From contig JBDNJM010000154.1 in the NCBI GenBank assembly GCA_041687755.1, positions 1 to 64,000 on the forward strand: 64,000 nucleotides of DNA, read 5' to 3'. This document shows, piece after piece, positions 18,054-25,711 of the stretch; position 1 is the stretch's first letter; every line of letters starts with the position of its first letter. The DNA comes from JBDNJM01 sp041687755 (GTDB taxonomy: Bacteria; Planctomycetota; UBA1135; GCA-002686595). The notes beneath the pieces were generated by a model that was not told where the DNA came from, did not search any database, and saw only the letters and a list, made by a program, of their open reading frames with translations. Position numbers and translations under genes: made by a program.

Positions 18054-18478
18054 GCGCCGGCAGCGCCCAACTCGCCCCAGCCAAAGTGCACGGGCACCTC
18101 GATGCGCGGGTCGAGGCTCTTATGCACCGGGCACGTGACCGCCGCGCGCTCGAGCGCGGTCCGGACCTGGGCGTCGAATCCGTCGGGCAACAGGAAGCGC
18201 ACCTCGAGCCGCCCGATGCGGCGCTCCGGATCAGCAACCATGCCCTTGGTGACCTCGACCCGCGCGCCTTCGAGCGCCCAGCTGTGACGCTTCGCGACGA
18301 TCCCCATGATCGTCAGCATGCAGCTGCCGAGCGCGGCGGCGACGAGGTCGGTCGGCGAGAAGCTGGACCCCAGCCCCTCGTTGTCCTTCGGCGCATCGGT
18401 GATCAGGGCGGTGCCCGAGGGCCCGTGCGAGGATTCGCAGCGCAGCTCGCCGCGGTAGCTGATATCGATCTGAACCAT
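18050..18478 (-). CDS. OsmC/Ohr-family peroxide reductase
   Basis: A 142-residue protein with the OsmC fold and both redox cysteines: Cys53 in ALGSCMLTIM and Cys116 in VTCPVHKSL. This family reduces organic hydroperoxides, usually with lipoyl or thiol partners. The length is typical. It is the first gene of a run with the membrane protein and the PfkB-like gene, and is divergent from the SDR gene. A TAACCT box lies 6 nt before its ATG. Confidence 0.9.
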   Translation of the reverse strand: MVQIDISYRGELRCESSHGPSGTALITDAPKDNEGLGSSFSPTDLVAAALGSCMLTIMGIVAKRHSWALEGARVEVTKGMVADPERRIGRLEVRFLLPDGFDAQVRTALERAAVTCPVHKSLDPRIEVPVHFGWGELGAAGA

Positions 18479-18484
18479 GCAATC

Positions 18485-18490
18485 AGGTTA
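18485..18490 (-). promoter_or_regulatory. -10-like box TAACCT before the OsmC gene
   Basis: TAACCT lies 6 nt before the ATG at 18478. It faces the SDR promoter across about 27 nt of divergent spacer with a CTGCGG/CCGCAG palindrome. Confidence 0.5.
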
Positions 18491-18517
18491 GCGCCTGCGG
18501 CCCCGCAGACCCCTCGC

Positions 18518-18523
18518 TAAGCT
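18518..18523 (+). promoter_or_regulatory. -10-like box TAAGCT before the SDR gene
   Basis: TAAGCT lies 6 nt before the ATG at 18530, mirroring the box of the divergent OsmC gene. Confidence 0.5.
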
Positions 18524-18529
18524 GCCCCA

Positions 18530-19288
18530 ATGAGCGACTCCAACCGCCCCCTGTCCGGCCGCCGCGCCCTCGTCACCGGCGCCTCGGCCGGCATCGGCCT
18601 CGCCACCGCCCGGGCCCTGCACGCCGCCGGCGCCGAGCTGCTCCTCATGGCCCGCCGGGCCGAGCGCCTGGAGGCCCTGTGCGCGGAGCTGCCCGGCTCC
18701 ACGGCCCTGCTCGCCGACGTCCGCGACGCCGCCGCCGTCGAGCAGGCCCTCGCCGGCCAGCGCGTGGACCTCTGCGTTGCCAACGCCGGCCTCGCCCGCG
18801 GCACCGCGCCGCTTCAGGACGGCGCGCCGGAGGACTGGCGCACGATGCTCGAAACAAACGTCCTGGGCGTCCTGCACGTCGTGCGCCAGTGCCTGCCCGG
18901 CATGCTCGAGCGCGGCAGCGGCGACGTCGTCCTGCTCGGCAGCGTCGCAGGACGCTCCGTGTACCCCGGCGGCAACGTCTACTGCGCGAGCAAGCACGCG
19001 GTGCGCGCCCTGTACGAAGCCCTGCGCCAGGACGCCGGCGGCCGCGGCGTACGCTTCTCCACCGTAGACCCCGGCATGGTCGAGACCGAGTTCAGCCTCG
19101 TGCGCTTCGAGGGCGACAACGACAAGGCCGAAGCCGTTTACAAGGGCTTCACGCCGCTGACGCCCGCCGACGTCGCGGAGCAGATCGCGTGGATCGTGAC
19201 CCGCCCGCCGCACGTCAACGTCGGCGAGCTGGTGCTGTGGCCCAGCGACCAGTCGAGCACGACGAAGGTCGAGCGCAAGCAGATCTGA
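18530..19288 (+). CDS. Short-chain dehydrogenase/reductase (YdfG-like)
   Basis: A 252-residue classical SDR. It has the TGASAGIG cofactor motif near 17-24, an NAG at NAGLARG, a catalytic Ser in GSVAG and the YCASKHA catalytic Tyr-x3-Lys. The ALLAR-type basic residue after strand 2 (LLMARRAERLE) suggests NADP. The VDPGMVETEFS and FEGD blocks look like YdfG-type 3-hydroxyacid/serine dehydrogenases, but substrate cannot be fixed from sequence. Transcribed alone, divergent from the OsmC gene. Confidence 0.88.
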   Translation: MSDSNRPLSGRRALVTGASAGIGLATARALHAAGAELLLMARRAERLEALCAELPGSTALLADVRDAAAVEQALAGQRVDLCVANAGLARGTAPLQDGAPEDWRTMLETNVLGVLHVVRQCLPGMLERGSGDVVLLGSVAGRSVYPGGNVYCASKHAVRALYEALRQDAGGRGVRFSTVDPGMVETEFSLVRFEGDNDKAEAVYKGFTPLTPADVAEQIAWIVTRPPHVNVGELVLWPSDQSSTTKVERKQI

Positions 19289-19430
19289 GCCCGGCGCTTC
19301 GGGCGAGATCCGAGAGGAACCCGGCGCCGTGCCGCTCGAGCACCATTCGCGGGGCATCGGCGAGGTCCGGCAAGCGCTCCGCCAGCACCGAGCCGTGCAC
19401 TCCGCGTGGGGCATTGCCCACGATGCTCAC
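19215..19430 (-). CDS. Possible small ORF or gene remnant
   Basis: A 71-codon frame starting with GTG; a TAGGCC box lies 6 nt upstream. The first 45 residues (SIVGNAPRGVHGSVLAERL and onward) look protein-like, but the end runs antisense through the last 74 nt of the SDR gene, where it turns Arg/Ser-rich. It may be the 5' end of a gene whose remainder was lost. No family recognised. Confidence 0.2.
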   Translation of the reverse strand: MSIVGNAPRGVHGSVLAERLPDLADAPRMVLERHGAGFLSDLARSAGLRSACARPSSCSTGRWATAPARRR

Positions 19431-19506
19431 CGAATAGGCCTAAGGGGTGGCAGTCTGCGGCGACGCCCCGTCCCGCGCCTCCGCGCCGGGCCGGAGCACC
19501 TAACGA

Positions 19507-20340
19507 CTAGTCGTTCGCGTCGTAGCTCTCGTCCGCCGTCGGAAACTCCATCGTGCGCACGTCTGCGACGTAGCTCTCGAACGCCTCGCGCATCTGCTTG
19601 CCCAGCTCGCCGTAGCGGCGCACAAAGCGGGGCTTGAACTTCGTGTAGATGCCGAGCATGTCGTGGCTGACCAGGATCTGGCCGTCGCACCCCGGGCCCG
19701 CGCCGATTCCGACCACGGGAATGCTCAGGGCCTCCGCCATGCGCTGACCCAGCTCCGCGGGGACCTTCTCCACCACGACCCCGAAGGCGCCCGCGTCCTG
19801 CAGCGCCAGCGCGCCTCGAAAAACCTCGTCGGCCTCCTCGGGCGTGGTTGCACGAACCTGATACGTGCCGAACTTATGGATCGACTGGGGCGTGAGGCCG
19901 ACGTGCCCCATCACAGGAATCCCAGCGTCGACGATGCGCCGCACGGTCGGAGCAATGATCTCCCCGCCTTCGATCTTGACCGCCTCGACCCCCGCCTCCT
20001 GGACCATCCGCCCCGCGTTGCGCAGGGCGTCGTCCGAGTTCACCTGATAGGTCATGAACGGAAGGTCCCCGATGACCAGCGCGCGCTTGATCGCGCGGCT
20101 GACGATCGACGCGTGGTAGATCATCGCGTCCATAGTCACGGTCACCGTGGACTGGCGCCCCTGGACCACCGTCGCGACGCTATCCCCGACTAGGACGACG
20201 TCGACGCCCGCATGGTCGATCAGCTCGGCCATCAAGAAGTCGTAGGCGGTGAGCGCGGTGATCTTTTCCGACCGCTGCTTCATGCGCTCCAAGGTCTTGG
20301 TGGTGACCTTGCGGGCGCGCTTGACCGGGGTGCTGCTCAT
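19507..20340 (-). CDS. panB: 3-methyl-2-oxobutanoate hydroxymethyltransferase
   Basis: Makes ketopantoate, the first committed step of pantothenate (CoA) synthesis, from alpha-ketoisovalerate and methylene-tetrahydrofolate. Family motifs: ITALTAYDFLMAELIDHAGVD, VGDSVATVVQG, LPFMTYQVN, KIEGG (catalytic Glu region nearby), GHVGLTPQS and IPVVGIGAGPGCDGQILV. The ATG at 20340 gives 277 residues; an upstream TTG at 20355 is less likely. A single transcription unit here; panC was not seen. Confidence 0.95.
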   Translation of the reverse strand: MSSTPVKRARKVTTKTLERMKQRSEKITALTAYDFLMAELIDHAGVDVVLVGDSVATVVQGRQSTVTVTMDAMIYHASIVSRAIKRALVIGDLPFMTYQVNSDDALRNAGRMVQEAGVEAVKIEGGEIIAPTVRRIVDAGIPVMGHVGLTPQSIHKFGTYQVRATTPEEADEVFRGALALQDAGAFGVVVEKVPAELGQRMAEALSIPVVGIGAGPGCDGQILVSHDMLGIYTKFKPRFVRRYGELGKQMREAFESYVADVRTMEFPTADESYDAND

Positions 20341-20478
20341 GGACGCTCGGGGCAATCGGGGGGTCGAGTGGAGGCGTGGGAGCGATCGGGACCGGCCGGC
20401 GGGCGACCCCTCCGGTCAGGCCGCCCCGCGGGAAGGCATAGGGTAAGCTCACGAGCCTCCCCGAGCCCCCATCCAGTC

Positions 20479-21633
20479 TTGACCTCCACCATCCCCGACC
20501 CTCGCCTCGCCCCCCTGATCGGAGACCTCGGACACAGCCCCGCCGAGCTCGGCGCGGAGGGCGGCCCGAGCGCCTGCCTCGTGGTCCCAGCCAGCGCCGG
20601 CGCGGCCTCGATCTGCACCCAGGTCGAATCCAGCATGGCGCCCGACGGGGCGTGCCTGGTCCAGTTCGAGGCGAGCGCGAGCGACGCCGACCTGGCGCGG
20701 CTGCGCGACGGGCTCTGGCCCCTGCTGCACGCCATCGCGATCTACTCGGTAAAGGGCGGCCAGGTAAAGCGCCGGAGCCTCTCAGGTGGCGCGGAGATCG
20801 GCGCGGCCGAACTGCCCGACGGGCGCTTTTTGGCCCTTCGGAAGCGCTCCCTGGTGCTCTCCCCGGCCGCGACCCGCGAGAAGTTCGATGCCAACGCCAG
20901 TGGCTGGAACGGCGAGCCCGGAAGCCCTGGGTGGCCCCACCACCGCTGGATGCGCCGCTACACCGGTACCTTCGACAAGCACCCCGGCGCGCAGCGCATC
21001 CTCGACTTCGGATGCGGCGCCGGCTGGTGCGGTATCGAGGCCGCGGCTCTGCACCCGGGCGCCAGCCTCGCCGCGTTCGACCCGAGCCCTGAAATGGTGC
21101 GGCACACGGAACAAAACGCCACCGCTGCATGCATCCGCGACTTCACTGGGCGGACCGGCTTCGGCGAGGATCCGCCCTTCCCCGCCGAGGGCGAGGCGCC
21201 CTACGAGCTGGTCATTAGCTCGGGTGTGGTGAGCTTCTCACCGGACTACGAGCGCTGGATGCAGGGCCTGACCGCCGGCGTCGCGCCCGGCGGAACGCTG
21301 GTCGTCGGCGACATCAACAACCAGTCGGGCGGCATGCGACGCCGCAGACGCGAGCGGCCGCTCCTCCCTGTGCGCGAGCTCAACGGCGTCGGCCCCGACC
21401 AGGTGGAGCGCTGGCTCGTGGACGCCGGCTACACGCGGCTCAAGCGTGCCGGATACCAGCTCAGCTGGCCGATCCCCCAGGCGATGTTCGTCAACGAGAC
21501 CAAGCTGAAGGGCGCGCTGAGCTATCCCCTCGTTTGGTTGAACGCCGCCGGCGCAGGACTGAGCGGGATGATGAAGGGCGGCTTCGGCGGCGCGTTTGAC
21601 TCGTGGGTCATGAGCTTCCGCGCGCCCAGCTGA
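20479..21633 (+). CDS. SAM-dependent class I methyltransferase
   Basis: A protein of about 384 residues. The methyltransferase core begins near residue 170 with motif I ILDFGCGAGWCGIEAA, then AFDPSPEMVRHTEQN and LVISSGVVSFSPDYERWM. The first 130 residues form a separate domain with LRDGLWPLLHAIAIYSVKGGQ; I do not recognise it. The start is uncertain: a TTG at 20479 is used because a TAAGCT box is at 20444-20449; an ATG at 20636 would remove part of the N-domain. The substrate is unknown. A 70-bp-arm palindrome begins 2 nt after the stop. Confidence 0.7.
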   Translation: MTSTIPDPRLAPLIGDLGHSPAELGAEGGPSACLVVPASAGAASICTQVESSMAPDGACLVQFEASASDADLARLRDGLWPLLHAIAIYSVKGGQVKRRSLSGGAEIGAAELPDGRFLALRKRSLVLSPAATREKFDANASGWNGEPGSPGWPHHRWMRRYTGTFDKHPGAQRILDFGCGAGWCGIEAAALHPGASLAAFDPSPEMVRHTEQNATAACIRDFTGRTGFGEDPPFPAEGEAPYELVISSGVVSFSPDYERWMQGLTAGVAPGGTLVVGDINNQSGGMRRRRRERPLLPVRELNGVGPDQVERWLVDAGYTRLKRAGYQLSWPIPQAMFVNETKLKGALSYPLVWLNAAGAGLSGMMKGGFGGAFDSWVMSFRAPS

Positions 21634-21634
21634 G

Positions 21635-21795
21635 CGTCTGGCCGTGGGGAACGACTCGCGGGGAGCTGGGGAGATGGTGTCCGACACGAATCCCCCACTT
21701 GCGGGAGACTGCCAAAGGCGGTCATCCGCAAGTGGGGGATTCGTGTCGGACACCATCTCCCCAGCTCCCCGCGAGTCGTTCCCCACGGCCAGACG
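21635..21795. repeat. Perfect 70-bp-arm palindrome (giant hairpin)
   Basis: Left arm 21635-21704 and right arm 21726-21795 are perfect reverse complements, separated by a 21-nt loop that is itself nearly palindromic (GACTGCC/GGCGGTC). The inner arm includes GGTGTCCGACACGAATCC. It starts 2 nt after the methyltransferase stop. The size and perfection are far beyond an ordinary terminator. Confidence 0.95.
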
Positions 21796-21813
21796 GGGAG
21801 GGCTCAACCCCTC

Positions 21814-21938
21814 ACAAAGCGTAAATCAATGAGCGCAGCGCATTCCGTGAGCGCTATCGCGCTCCAGCGCCGTCAGCCGATGGACCAAAAGGCAACCGAG
21901 AGGCACTGCGCTTCGGCAGCGCCATTGCTCCACAGCGC
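21814..21938 (-). repeat. Stop-codon-abutting intergenic repeat, copy 2
   Basis: Reading from the accD stop outward (minus strand) it begins GCGCTGTGGAGCAATGGCGC and ends ATTGATTTACGCTTTGT. It matches copy 1 (3566-3692) along its whole length with many single substitutions. It directly abuts the accD TGA. Confidence 0.85.
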
Positions 21939-22985
21939 TCAGTTCGAGCTCGGCTTGCCCTTCGCTTGACCGTTCGCCTTGACCGGCTCGTCAACCACCC
22001 GGCGCTTGCCAGGTGCGCGCATTTCCACGTCCGCAGGGCGCCCGCCGACCCAGGTGCCGGCGCCGTAGTCGCACATCGCAGCGATCTGCTTGCGCAGCTC
22101 CGTGCGCGGCACGATCTTGTCGAGCATGCCCTTGGTCATCAGGAACTCGGCGCGCTGGAAGCCCGCCGGCAGGTCCTGCTTGATCGTGGCCTTGATCACG
22201 CGCGGGCCGGCGAAGCCGATCAGCGCGCCGGGCTCCGCGAGCACGATATCGCACACGCTCGCGAACGACGCGGTCACCCCGCCCGTCGTCGGATGGGTCA
22301 TCACGCAGATGGAAAGGCCGCCCGCCTCGTTGAGGCTGGCAAGCGCCGCGCACGTCTTGGCCATCTGCATCAGCGACAGCGCGCCCTCGTGCATACGAGC
22401 GCCGCCCGAGCTGGTGAAACACACCAGCGGCCGCTTCTCGATGCGCGCCAGGTCGCAGGCCAGGGCGAACTTCTCGCCGACGACCTCGCCCATCGAACCG
22501 CCCATGAACTTGAAGTCGAGCACGGCGACCACGACGGCGCGGCCCTCGATCGTGCCGCGGCCACAGATCAACGCTTCGTTCTGTCCAGTGCGCGCGATCG
22601 TCCGCTCCAGCTTCTCCGAGTACCGAATCGAATCGGTGAACTCGAGGCGGTCGAGCCCGGTCAGTTCTTCGTACATCTCCTCGAACGAGCCCTCGTCGAG
22701 GGTCGCCGCGACGCGCTCGGTGCCCGGCAAGGTGAAGTGGAAGCTGCAGGCGGGGCAGACCCGGCCGGCCTCTTCGAGCTCCTTGCGATACACCATCTGG
22801 GTGCAGTTCTCGCACTTGAGCCACAGGCCACCCGGCATGTCCTTCTTCTTCGAAAAGCGCAGTCGAGCCAGGCGGCCCGGCTTCGGCTCCGCATGGGCCT
22901 GCTCAGCGGCCTTGGCCTTCTTCGCGGCGCCCTTCTTGGCTGACTCGGACTGGCTGGGCTCAGGCTTTTGTTCGGAATCGCTCAT
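21939..22985 (-). CDS. accD: Acetyl-CoA carboxylase carboxyltransferase subunit beta
   Basis: With AccA it transfers carboxyl from biotin to acetyl-CoA, making malonyl-CoA for fatty acids. The N-terminal zinc ribbon is intact: CENC near 58-61 and CPAC about 20 residues later. The crotonase-like core has SGGARMHEGALSLMQMAK and HPTTGGVTASFASV. At 348 residues it is longer than usual, with Lys/Ala/Glu-rich N- and C-terminal tails. It is the last gene of the run pfk-rpe-accD. No Shine-Dalgarno is seen. Its stop codon abuts a copy of the 125-bp repeat. Confidence 0.95.
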   Translation of the reverse strand: MSDSEQKPEPSQSESAKKGAAKKAKAAEQAHAEPKPGRLARLRFSKKKDMPGGLWLKCENCTQMVYRKELEEAGRVCPACSFHFTLPGTERVAATLDEGSFEEMYEELTGLDRLEFTDSIRYSEKLERTIARTGQNEALICGRGTIEGRAVVVAVLDFKFMGGSMGEVVGEKFALACDLARIEKRPLVCFTSSGGARMHEGALSLMQMAKTCAALASLNEAGGLSICVMTHPTTGGVTASFASVCDIVLAEPGALIGFAGPRVIKATIKQDLPAGFQRAEFLMTKGMLDKIVPRTELRKQIAAMCDYGAGTWVGGRPADVEMRAPGKRRVVDEPVKANGQAKGKPSSN

Positions 22986-23053
22986 GGTCCTGGGTCTCGA
23001 CGCGGAAAATCGAGGTTCTCTTGGGGGAGTTCTGGAGGTCGTGGAGGCGGCGT

Positions 23054-23746
23054 CTAGCGCCCCGTAAGGGACTCCGGAGCCACGGCCTCTGCGGCCTCGC
23101 GCAGGGCCCTAATCGTACCCGCCAGATCCCCCGAGCCGAAGATCGCGGACCCCGCGACCAGCACATCCGCCCCTGCGGCGGCGCACAAGGGGCCCGTTTC
23201 GAGGTTCAGGCCCCCGTCCACCTGGATCCGGCCCTCGAATCCCAGGCTCCGCAGGGCTCGGACCTTGTCCAGGACCTCGGGCATGAACGACTGGCCGCCA
23301 AAGCCCGGCTTCACGCTCATCACCAAAATCATGTCGATGCGGCCGAAGTGCGGGACGAGGCCTTCGATGGGCGTTTCGGGGTCTACGGCGACCCCCACCA
23401 GGGGCACCCCACAGGCCCGGATGCGCTCCTCGGCCGCCGGCAGGCCGGCGGCGCCCGTCACCTCCCAGTGGACGGTCAGGCAGTGCGGGCGAGCCTTTGC
23501 GAAGGCCTCGATGTAGTCCAGCGGCCGCTCGATCATCAGATGAACGTCAATCGGCTTGGTTACGACGCGCGCCACCGCTTCGACCACCGGCGGCCCGATC
23601 GAGATGTTCGGGACGTAGTGCCCGTCCATGACGTCGACGTGATGCCAGTCGGCCCCCGCCGCCTCGGAGGCCACGAGTTCCTCTCCCAGCCGCGCGAAGT
23701 CCGCGGCGAGGATCGAAGGGGCGATCAGAATCGGATGCTGGACCAT
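23054..23746 (-). CDS. rpe: Ribulose-phosphate 3-epimerase
   Basis: Interconverts ribulose 5-phosphate and xylulose 5-phosphate in the pentose phosphate pathway. The 230-residue TIM barrel shows IAPSILAADFARLGEE, the metal-binding HVDVMDGHYVPNIS, DVHLMIERP, MSVKPGFGGQSF and the phosphate-binding VDGGLN and AGSAIFG. All expected catalytic Asp/His residues are present. It lies 61 nt after pfk and 68 nt before accD, on the same strand. Confidence 0.95.
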   Translation of the reverse strand: MVQHPILIAPSILAADFARLGEELVASEAAGADWHHVDVMDGHYVPNISIGPPVVEAVARVVTKPIDVHLMIERPLDYIEAFAKARPHCLTVHWEVTGAAGLPAAEERIRACGVPLVGVAVDPETPIEGLVPHFGRIDMILVMSVKPGFGGQSFMPEVLDKVRALRSLGFEGRIQVDGGLNLETGPLCAAAGADVLVAGSAIFGSGDLAGTIRALREAAEAVAPESLTGR

Positions 23747-23807
23747 GGTTGGAATACGCGGCCTAGGAAGCCCGTCGTGAGGAGCGGCGGGGTGCGGTCG
23801 AGGAGGC

Positions 23808-24935
23808 CTAGAGATTCGCTCGCGGCGAGCGGCCGTCCCCGAAGCTGGTGTACACCGCCCGGGCCGCCCGAACCAGAGGCTCGCTCGAAGGATCGACGAG
23901 CCGCTGCTTGTGGGCCGGTTGCGTGAGCTCGACCGAGGTCAGCCGACCGCGCTGCACCGCGACCATGCGCCCGAAACTTCCGCCCCGCAGCAGCTCCATC
24001 GCCGCGTGGCCCAGCTGCGTCGAGAGCACCCGATCCCCAGCCACCGGACTGCCGCCGCGCTGCACGTGACCCAGCACGACGTGCCGGGCGTCGACCGGCG
24101 TCCGGTCTTCGATCATCTTCGCGATCACCCGCCCCACGCCGCCCAGCCGCACAGGATCGGGCGAACCCGGGTCCAGTTCCCTGATGACCCTCTCGCCGCC
24201 TTCGGGAAAACAGCCCTCCGAGACGCACAGGATCGTGTAGCGCTTGCCGTAGCCCGCCCGCCGCTCCACGAAGTCGCACACGATCTTAGGATCGAACGGA
24301 ATCTCCGGCAGCAGGATCACGTCCGAGCCCGACGCCACGCCCGCGTGCAGCGCGAGCCAGCCCGCGTTGCGCCCCATGACCTCCACGACGAGCGCCCGGT
24401 GATGGCTCTGGGCGGTCGTGTGGACCTTGTCCAGGGCGTCGGTCGCGGTCGCCACGGCCGTCTGGAACCCGAACGTCATTTCCGTGCCGACAATGTCGTT
24501 GTCGATCGTCTTCGGCACCCCGACCACTGCGACGCCGCGCTCGTGCAGCGGCTCCGCGCAGGTCATCGTCCCGTCGCCGCCGATGACCACGACCGCGTCG
24601 AGCTGCGCCGCCTCAATCGTCGCCATGCAGCGGTCGATGACATTGGCGAACAAGGGCGTTCCGTCCGGTTCGACGGCGACCTCGAAGCGCAGCGGGTTCG
24701 CCCGATTCGAGCTACCTAGGATCGTGCCGCCCAGCGTCAGAATCTCCGAGACATCTTCGTAGCCCAAAGGACGGGTCCGGTTCTCGATCAGACCGAGGAA
24801 TCCGTCCTCGATGCCAACCACCTCGATCCCGTGGTGCAGGGCGTCCTTGGTCACGGCGCGGATCACCGCGTTCAAACCGGGGCAGTCGCCCCCGCCCGTC
24901 AGGACTCCGATTCGACGCAAGGGATTGGAGCTCAT
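23808..24935 (-). CDS. pfk: 6-phosphofructokinase, group III type
   Basis: Phosphorylates fructose 6-phosphate. The 375-residue protein has GGGDCPGLNAVIR near the N-terminus, GGDGT at 119-123 and PKTIDND at 141-147, then MGRNAGWLAL. Gly in GGDGT is the ATP-type residue, whereas Lys in PKTIDND is shared with PPi-dependent enzymes. This Gly/Lys combination defines group III enzymes, which include both ATP- and PPi-users, so the phosphoryl donor is not settled. The ATG at 24935 has a TAAGGT box 8 nt upstream. First gene of pfk-rpe-accD. Confidence 0.92.
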   Translation of the reverse strand: MSSNPLRRIGVLTGGGDCPGLNAVIRAVTKDALHHGIEVVGIEDGFLGLIENRTRPLGYEDVSEILTLGGTILGSSNRANPLRFEVAVEPDGTPLFANVIDRCMATIEAAQLDAVVVIGGDGTMTCAEPLHERGVAVVGVPKTIDNDIVGTEMTFGFQTAVATATDALDKVHTTAQSHHRALVVEVMGRNAGWLALHAGVASGSDVILLPEIPFDPKIVCDFVERRAGYGKRYTILCVSEGCFPEGGERVIRELDPGSPDPVRLGGVGRVIAKMIEDRTPVDARHVVLGHVQRGGSPVAGDRVLSTQLGHAAMELLRGGSFGRMVAVQRGRLTSVELTQPAHKQRLVDPSSEPLVRAARAVYTSFGDGRSPRANL

Positions 24936-24943
24936 GGAGCACG

Positions 24944-24949
24944 ACCTTA
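24944..24949 (-). promoter_or_regulatory. -10-like box TAAGGT before pfk
   Basis: TAAGGT lies 8 nt before the ATG at 24935, without a Shine-Dalgarno. Confidence 0.45.
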
Positions 24950-25169
24950 GCCTCTCTGACCGCCTGAATTCGAGCGTCGTTGGCCGGCCTTGTGCTTCGA
25001 GACCCAACCGCCGGCAGAAGCTCCGCTTGCCTCTGCCGGGTCCGGCAGGACGCAGCGAGCAGCGACCCCGCGTACGTCGTGAACCGCGATGACCCCGTTG
25101 CTGGCCGGGAAGGTCGGTCTGGCGGGGTCCTCTATCAACCAGAACTGAGCCAGGCGCTGAGCTCTGGGT

Positions 25170-25637
25170 GGACGTTCGTGGTGGCGGCCTCGAACTGGGG
25201 CCACTCGAACACGCCCAGCGAGCTGTCCCACACGACGGTCTTCGAGCCTGCGATCGCCTCGGCATAGGCCTTGGCCGACTCCTGCCCGATCTCCATGCCC
25301 ACCCAGCCGTTGGGGATGTCGGACGCCGGTGTTCTGAGTCCCGGTGCCCTGCTCGAAGCCCTGGGCCACCACGTGATCGCTGCTCAGCTGCTGCAAGCCC
25401 CTGGCCTCCGCCTTCGCGATCGCTGCTTTGACCGACTCGATTTGATCTTCATGGAACAGGCTGGTGCGGATGGTATGGCCCTTGGCCGCCAGGATCGTAG
25501 ACGCCATGCCGCCGCCGATCAGCAGCCGATCGACGGCGTTGTGCAGCTTGCCCGAGACCCTTGCGCCGCCAAGGATCGCGGCGAGCGGCCGCGCCGGATC
25601 GTTCAGTCCTTCTCGAACGCATCGAGCTCGCGCTGGG
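25170..25637 (-). pseudogene. Broken partial copy of phosphoglycerate kinase
   Basis: Matches the middle of the intact pgk at 27306-28493, for example LNDPARPLAAILGGARVSGKL, VDRLLIGGGMA and SDHVVAQGFEQGTGTQNTGV. It has small deletions (the VIDHLLDT segment is missing) and loses the frame after TQNTGV. Both ends of pgk are absent. The nucleotide match resumes in another frame through GGCCTCGAACTGGGGCCACT. The intact copy lies on the other side of the 514-residue gene, so this is a decayed duplication. Confidence 0.85.
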
Positions 25638-25698
25638 GTCACTTCCGGCCCAACGCTCCGATTCCTGCGCTTCAGGGTCAGACGGCCATCCATTGCGC

Positions 25699-25704
25699 TA
25701 ACCT
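25699..25704 (+). promoter_or_regulatory. -10-like box TAACCT, leaderless spacing
   Basis: TAACCT lies 7 nt before the ATG at 25712 and fixes the start of the following gene. Confidence 0.5.
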
Positions 25705-25711
25705 GTCAGAC

